Assembly (NCBI GenBank): GCA_029817715.1
Contig: JARUPY010000434.1
Coordinates: 2,708,001-2,772,000 of the forward strand
Direction of reading: 5' to 3'
Origin: Melastoma dodecandrum
Taxonomy: Eukaryota > Streptophyta > Magnoliopsida > Myrtales > Melastomataceae
DNA length: 64,000 bases
The translations under genes and the position numbers were made by a program. The notes under the pieces are model-generated. The model ran no database searches, was not told where the DNA came from, and saw only the letters and a program-made list of their open reading frames with translations. Shown piece after piece: positions 58,772 to 64,000 of the stretch; position 1 is the first letter of the stretch, and the number at the start of each line of letters is the position of its first letter.

Positions 58772-60827
58772 TGTTGATATGATTTTGATGATGAGTCGTA
58801 TAGCTGGTTGACCAGCTATGACCTTACAGAAGCTGTAACCTACTGTAACAATGATATAATTCCTAGTAAAGGAAAAATATTATTAAAATATTTTCTACAT
58901 CCTCCAATGATCATTTCAGATTGAATGATATGATTAGAAAATATTTTCATAATTAGATATTTTAATAATTAATTAATTATTATGTTAATTAATTTTTTTT
59001 GATAAGAATGTTAATTAATTTATTAATTCAAAAGAAGAATATTCTTAAGAATATTATTTTAATTAATATTGAACTCTTTACCTCGTAAAACAAACCATAA
59101 AAAGTCAAAAATAATATATTTTTTCCTATGTATGGAAATTATACTACTACAATTGAAATTTTCCCGTTAACCTTCTCTAAGGATATTACATTAATAAGAA
59201 ATATTTAATATTCATACAACTCACATTAATTTCATCCAGATACAATGACAAACTTATCTGGAACGAATCAATTCATTTGGAAATAAATAATTGATTATTT
59301 TCTTGTGTAGAAGATTGATTGTCTATTGTGGCCGTACCTTCTGTAGTGCTTTATCGTTGGATTAAAATATTCAATTAACACAAAATTAATTTTGGATAGT
59401 CCCAATGGATATATGCACTAGCCCATGATCATATTTCATAGATTGGGAATGAAATATTTTTTCTTTCCAACTATAGAAGGTTATTGATTGAATCTCGCAC
59501 TAAACACCTGTAATGCGATATCCTGAAATTGGAGAATCCGATTAATGCGAAATCAATCAGATATTGTTCCCAAGTTATTTATGTATTATGGGAATGTATC
59601 TGATCGTAATTTAAATTTAGTAAAATAAATTTTCTTAATAACAGAAGGTCATAACTGTTTTATAAAAGAAAACTCAAAAATAATTTGAATGGTTGAAAAG
59701 GTTGAGTGTGGTAAGCCTTGGCATTATTGCAACGTTATTGTAGTGTTTTAACATGTGGGTGAGAGTGTAGGACGGAATCTCCAGGCGAACGTTCTCACAG
59801 GAGGTGACTACAGCAAGTTCGGTATTGGTGAAGCCGCTCCGAAGACGCTGGTGGTTACGGATCCGAGGGACTCGACCGGAACACTGCCCATAATGTCAAA
59901 CTGCGTGCAACTGGGTCTTTGGTGAAGGGTCGCTAGTAGGTGAGTTGTCATGCAAAGTTGGTCGGAGAGAATGAGTATGTAGCAGGCGTAAGCGGTCAGG
60001 GACTAACAACCTTCTGTAGTTGGTTATCTTGTCGTTTGTTGTGTTTGCAGTAGGTGTGCATTGGTGAATCCATTTCGTAGGCATCGGCGACTATGCATCT
60101 GAAGGACTTGCCTGGTAAGCTGTCCGTAATGTCGAGCTGCGTGCAGCAGGACCTTGGGAGAAGGTTGCTGTTAGCTGGCGAGTCGGCATACAACAGGTCC
60201 ATGAGAAGGGAAAATTATCGCAGGCGCAAGTGGTGAGGGACTGCAGCATCCTCTAGACGTTTATCTTTGTTGTTTTGTAGGTTATATCAAAAACACAAAA
60301 AGAGGATCCCATCAGACGACGTCTGAACATGTGGAAGAAGCGCCATCGAGCCTGATCGAGGATCCACAGAAAGGACAGCCCGCTACTGATTCATAGAAGG
60401 CTGAAGCTTCCAACCAGGGTTCTGTGCTCGCCGAGTCTGGTTGATTTCCTTGTGATTCGACCTACACGCATTCCAATCTCAATAAGAGAGTTTCTTGCAT
60501 TGGTTAAGTTATTCTTACTGCCTCATGGTTAAAAAAATTGTTTTATTATACCACAAACGGTTTTACATTCTACAATGTAATCATTATTTCAAAGTATTAG
60601 TGAAAACGATTCAAAGTGGATGTAGGCATATTTGTCGAACCATTATATAAACCTTTGTGTTCTCTGAATTCATTTCGAAGTCCATTTGACATGCTCCGTA
60701 ATTACATATGTCTTAGTGAAAGGTTCTATTTTACAGCAACTTCCTTCCGCTGTAAGGATTGTGAAATAGCGTTAAAGAAATCTTTAATTGGACTTAACAC
60801 TGATTTAGTGTAATCTTTTGGCCAAGA
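58772..60827 (+). repeat. 3' LTR of element D
   Basis: About 2,056 bp, homologous to 52026-53979 throughout with many substitutions and small indels. The GAACCTTC words of the 5' LTR are altered here. The last bases (tggccaaga) are worn, so the exact end is uncertain by a few bases. Confidence 0.85.
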
Positions 60828-61678
60828 CTTCTCCAGCTAGCCAAATACGACCATACTTCAGTACTCTATTGCTTGTACACCATGTGCAATTACGGGTTTC
60901 CTATGTCAAAAGTAATATATGATTAGACCAAATTATATTATCGATATCAATAAAAGTGGTGTCTCTAATATCGAATGTGTCAATGTATATTCATAGTAAT
61001 ATTACACCAGGAATTGTTTTCAATATATGATCTTCCGAAGGAATTTCTCGCAAACCGGTTACATATTTGACATCGATATGGAAATGTCATGAGCATGAGA
61101 TGTTGCTATGACTCTAATTTAATCTATATTTAACATTAAATGAATAATAAAATGAATATATTTATGCTATGTATATGCTTCGTGGTTCATTCAATGAATA
61201 AGAACCTATTTCGGTATTTCTTTAAGATATTCATATATGGTACGCAACTCATTTGATAAACAATACTAATTATCACTTGAATTTCCCTTAAACAGAAGCA
61301 TGTGATAGCCCGGTCAAGCAAGCAAAGAGCAAAAGTTTGGAAATAAAGCCAAAGGTAGTTCAAAAACAAATATAAAAGCAAAATAACGTGGAAATCCAAA
61401 TTAAAGGGGGAAGAGGGGGGGGGGGGGGAAAAAGAAGGATAGCTACAACTAAAGACGAAAACATTCAGAATGAATGCAGTCTATAGAAACGATTTTTTTA
61501 CCAAAAAGAAATCAATGGAAAGAGGAGTTCGATGGCCTTGACCAGCTCAACCGTCATTCATTCAATTTAAAAGAAAATACATACTACTTTTCATATGTTA
61601 ATACCAGTGAATGAATTATATTAAAAACATAATAAACTCTCATAGGGCGGTCTGGGCAACTTGAGATTGAAATCCCAT
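60828..61678. other. Intergenic / GATA 3' flank with a polypurine run
   Basis: AT-rich sequence without genes. 61403-61439 is 37 purines on the plus strand, including 14 consecutive G (61415-61428). The last 100-200 bases before 61679 should be the 3' untranslated region of the GATA gene. Confidence 0.6.
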
Positions 61679-61996
61679 TCATCGGGTGAAGTCATTCACA
61701 AGGCCTGGCCTGTCAGCCATGTTGAGGCGCCAGGAGAGGAAGGATATCTCCGAGTCTCGGCCAGCACCTCCATCATCATCATCAACAAATCGGAACTCAT
61801 TGCCAGTCGCGGCCGTCGAGAAACAGGAGGGCATCTTGTGTGATTGCATCGTGGCATGGGAGTTAATCCATGTGTTGTGGGGGCTGAACACGTGCGGGAC
61901 CGAGGCAGGCAGCTGGCCGCTTCCATTCCCTGCAGATGCTGCTGCAGCTCTTCTCTCCTCCTTCTTGAATCGGATTCCACAAGCATTACAGAGGGA
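61679..61996 (-). CDS. HAN-like: HANABA TARANU-like GATA factor, last exon only
   Basis: The exon runs from an acceptor (TTGTCCAG before 61996) to a TGA at 61679-61681, 105 codons in phase 0. It opens with SLCNACGIRFKKEERRAAAA, the second half of a plant class-B GATA zinc finger: the C-N-A-C zinc pair and the basic tail. It also has NEFRFVDDDD and ends FLSWRLNMADRPGLVNDFTR, which matches, from memory, the C-terminus of Arabidopsis HAN and its relatives (shoot meristem and organ boundary regulators). The first CxxC pair and the TPLWR loop are absent; they belong to an upstream exon that should lie above 61996. None is found up to the satellite at 62275. The exon itself is intact. Alternatives: GATA19/20-type paralogue, or a stranded exon. 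Confidence 0.85.
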   Translation of the reverse strand, partial: SLCNACGIRFKKEERRAAAASAGNGSGQLPASVPHVFSPHNTWINSHATMQSHKMPSCFSTAATGNEFRFVDDDDGGAGRDSEISFLSWRLNMADRPGLVNDFTR

Positions 61997-62274
61997 CTGG
62001 ACAATTGAAGACAGACAGTCGTTATTAGGTATTCCTCGAAATACCAAATTAGGGACAAGAAAGTTATCGCAATCAATATGTTTGAACAAACGGATAAAAC
62101 ATAGGAGTGAGACTTTTGTTTTTTGGTAATAGTTAGATTGAATTTTATTGACTAGAACTTGTTTTGGTAATTGTTGGACCGTATCCTAAACTTTTAATAC
62201 TTTTATAACTAAAACTGTTTGAAAACAATTAATCGAAATGCTAAAGTAAAACCCTTGGAAAAAAAGGGTTTGAC
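61997..62274 (-). other. Start of the GATA intron (3' part), no upstream exon seen
   Basis: AT-rich, with a T-rich stretch (minus strand) before the acceptor. I searched by eye on the minus strand for a CxxC-x-TPLWR exon and for a donor, and found none. The sequence passes into the satellite without a marked junction. Confidence 0.55.
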
Positions 62275-64000
62275 ATGTCACATGTAGAACTCCAATTTTG
62301 AATAGTTTGGGAAGCATTTGGGGATCATCTAGGCTTAGGAAAATGCAAGTTCGGAAGCACCAAGGTTCGGAGCATGCGGGATGCACAACCTTGCGTAAGT
62401 TGTGCGCGGGGTTCCTCATTGTGCTAACGAATGGGACCCGAATGTCACATGTAGAACTCCAATTTTGAATAGTTTGGGAAGCATTTGGGGATCATCTAGG
62501 CTTAGGAAAATGCAAGTTCGGAAGCACCAAGGTTCGGAGCATGCGGGATGCACAACCTTGCGTAAGTTGTGCGCGGGGTTCCTCATTGTGCTAACGAATG
62601 GGACCCGAATGTCACATGTAGAACTCCAATTTTGAATAGTTTGGGAAGCATTTGGGGATCATCTAGGCTTCGGAAAATGCAAGTTCGGAAGCACCAAGGT
62701 TCGGAGCATGCGGGATGCACAACCTTGCGTAAGTTGTGCGCGGGGTTCCTCATTGTGCTAACGAATGGGACCCGAATGTCACATGTAGAACTCCAATTTT
62801 GAATAGTTTGGGAAGCATTTGGGGATCATCTAGGCTTCGGAAAATGCAAGTTCGGAAGCACCAAGGTTCGGAGCATGCGGGATGCACAACCTTGCGTAAG
62901 TTGTGCGCGGGGTTCCTCATTGTGCTAACGAATGGGACCCGAATGTCACATGTAGAACTCCAATTTTGAATAGTTTGGGAAGCATTTGGGGATCATCTAG
63001 GCTTCGGAAAATGCAAGTTCGGAAGCACCAAGGTTCGGAGCATGCGGGATGCACAACCTTGCGTAAGTTGTGCGCGGGGTTCCTCATTGTGCTAACGAAT
63101 GGGACCCGAATGTCACATGTAGAACTCCAATTTTGAATAGTTTGGGAAGCATTTGGGGATCATCTAGGCTTCGGAAAATGCAAGTTCGGAAGCACCAAGG
63201 TTCGGAGCATGCGGGATGCACAACCTTGCGTAAGTTGTGCGCGGGGTTCCTCATTGTGCTAACGAATGGGACCCGAATGTCACATGTAGAACTCCAATTT
63301 TGAATAGTTTGGGAAGCATTTGGGGATCATCTAGGCTTCGGAAAATGCAAGTTCGGAAGCACCAAGGTTCGGAGCATGCGGGATGCACAACCTTGCGTAA
63401 GTTGTGCGCGGGGTTCCTCATTGTGCTAACGAATGGGACCCGAATGTCACATGTAGAACTCCAATTTTGAATAGTTTGGGAAGCATTTGGGGATCATCTA
63501 GGCTTCGGAAAATGCAAGTTCGGAAGCACCAAGGTTCGGAGCATGCGGGATGCACAACCTTGCGTAAGTTGTGCGCGGGGTTCCTCATTGTGCTAACGAA
63601 TGGGACCCGAATGTCACATGTAGAACTCCAATTTTGAATAGTTTGGGAAGCATTTGGGGATCATCTAGGCTTCGGAAAATGCAAGTTCGGAAGCACCAAG
63701 GTTCGGAGCATGCGGGATGCACAACCTTGCGTAAGTTGTGCGCGGGGTTCCTCATTGTGCTAACGAATGGGACCCGAATGTCACATGTAGAACTCCAATT
63801 TTGAATAGTTTGGGAAGCATTTGGGGATCATCTAGGCTTAGGAAAATGCAAGTTCGGAAGCACCAAGGTTCGGAGCATGCGGGATGCACAACCTTGCGTA
63901 AGTTGTGCGCGGGGTTCCTCATTGTGCTAACGAATGGGACCCGAATGTCACATGTAGAACTCCAATTTTGAATAGTTTGGGAAGCATTTGGGGATCATCT
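62275..64000 (+). repeat. 167-bp satellite array, 10.3 units, continues past the window
   Basis: Head-to-tail units of exactly 167 bp begin with atgtcacatgtagaactcc at 62275, 62442, 62609 and so on to the window end. Units are almost identical; the one variable base I see is A or C in ggctt[a/c]gg, in the order A, A, C seven times, A. Each unit has a 7-bp inverted repeat GCACAAC/GTTGTGC (62383-62405 in the first unit). The length is that of a nucleosome repeat, usual for plant satellites. The 77-codon open frames in each unit are artefacts of the repetition. Confidence 0.97.

Larger units (their letters stand above)
52026..60827 (+). mobile_element. Large Ty1/copia element D with 2-kb LTRs, most of pol deleted
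   Basis: Both LTRs (52026-53979, 58772-60827) begin TGTTGATATG. A primer site follows the first and a polypurine tract precedes the second. The interior (4.8 kb) holds a repeated leader, a gag split by a solo LTR, a protease core, the last part of RNase H, and an extra ORF before the 3' LTR; integrase and reverse transcriptase are missing. LTR length, the LTR end pattern (TTCACCCCCTCTTAGTG) and an extra 3' ORF recall Sireviruses; the clade is inference. No target duplication is visible, and the two LTRs differ at many positions, so the insertion is old. Confidence 0.85.

Noticed and set aside
52021..60832. Target duplication for element D
   Set aside because: The five bases before the 5' LTR (ttttt) and after the worn 3' LTR end (cttct) do not match, so none is claimed.
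62402..63971. Nine identical 77-codon plus-strand ORFs at 167-bp spacing
   Set aside because: They are one chance frame of the satellite unit repeated; 167 is not a multiple of 3, the ORFs overlap one another in different frames, and no protein family is recognisable.
62275..64000. Regularly spaced repeats, considered as a CRISPR array
   Set aside because: There are no variable spacers; the whole 167-bp unit is repeated without gaps, and the context is a plant genome.

Overview
The window reads as nuclear DNA of a flowering plant. It is AT-rich, almost free of genes, packed with decayed LTR retrotransposons primed from initiator-methionine tRNA, and holds one plant transporter gene with a GT-AG intron. 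The transporter exon is GC-rich against AT-rich flanks, which leans towards a monocot, but I cannot name the family.

Only two host genes are convincing. One is a complete two-exon polyol/sugar transporter of the PLT6 type on the minus strand (25343-26928), with a TATA box about 165 bp upstream. The other is the last exon of a HANABA TARANU-like GATA factor on the minus strand (61679-61996). Its zinc finger starts halfway through: the first CxxC pair and everything N-terminal to it should lie at higher coordinates, but from 62275 to the window edge there is only a nearly invariant 167-bp satellite (more than 10 units).

Layout. 1-8850: two same-strand Ty3/gypsy elements (A and B) that resemble the CRM type of chromovirus, around a possible host exon remnant. 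8851-13300: poorly recognised, partly duplicated DNA with one LTR-like piece. 13300-18745: two long copia LTRs facing each other U5 to U5, plus an internal copia fragment. 18746-22650: a second, Tnt1-like copia cut off in its reverse transcriptase. 22651-30129: the transporter and its intergenic flanks, with a 42-bp minisatellite. 30130-35594: a complete small chromovirus (Reina-like) with both LTRs and a near-perfect target duplication. 37640-40122: a third CRM-like copy (C). 45240-46757: gag of another gypsy type. 47031-49228: another long copia-type LTR. 52026-60827: a large copia (D) with 2-kb LTRs that has lost most of pol, carries an extra ORF and has a solo LTR nested in its gag. 60828-64000: GATA exon and satellite.

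The retroelements are dead or defective: stops, frameshifts and damaged catalytic residues are visible. The most unusual structures are the satellite next to or inside the GATA gene, a leader in element D with repeated primer-binding-like sites, LTRs with internal tandem duplications (including a triplicated core promoter), and head-to-head LTRs. CRM-like elements beside a nucleosome-length satellite make a pericentromeric location plausible; that is inference.
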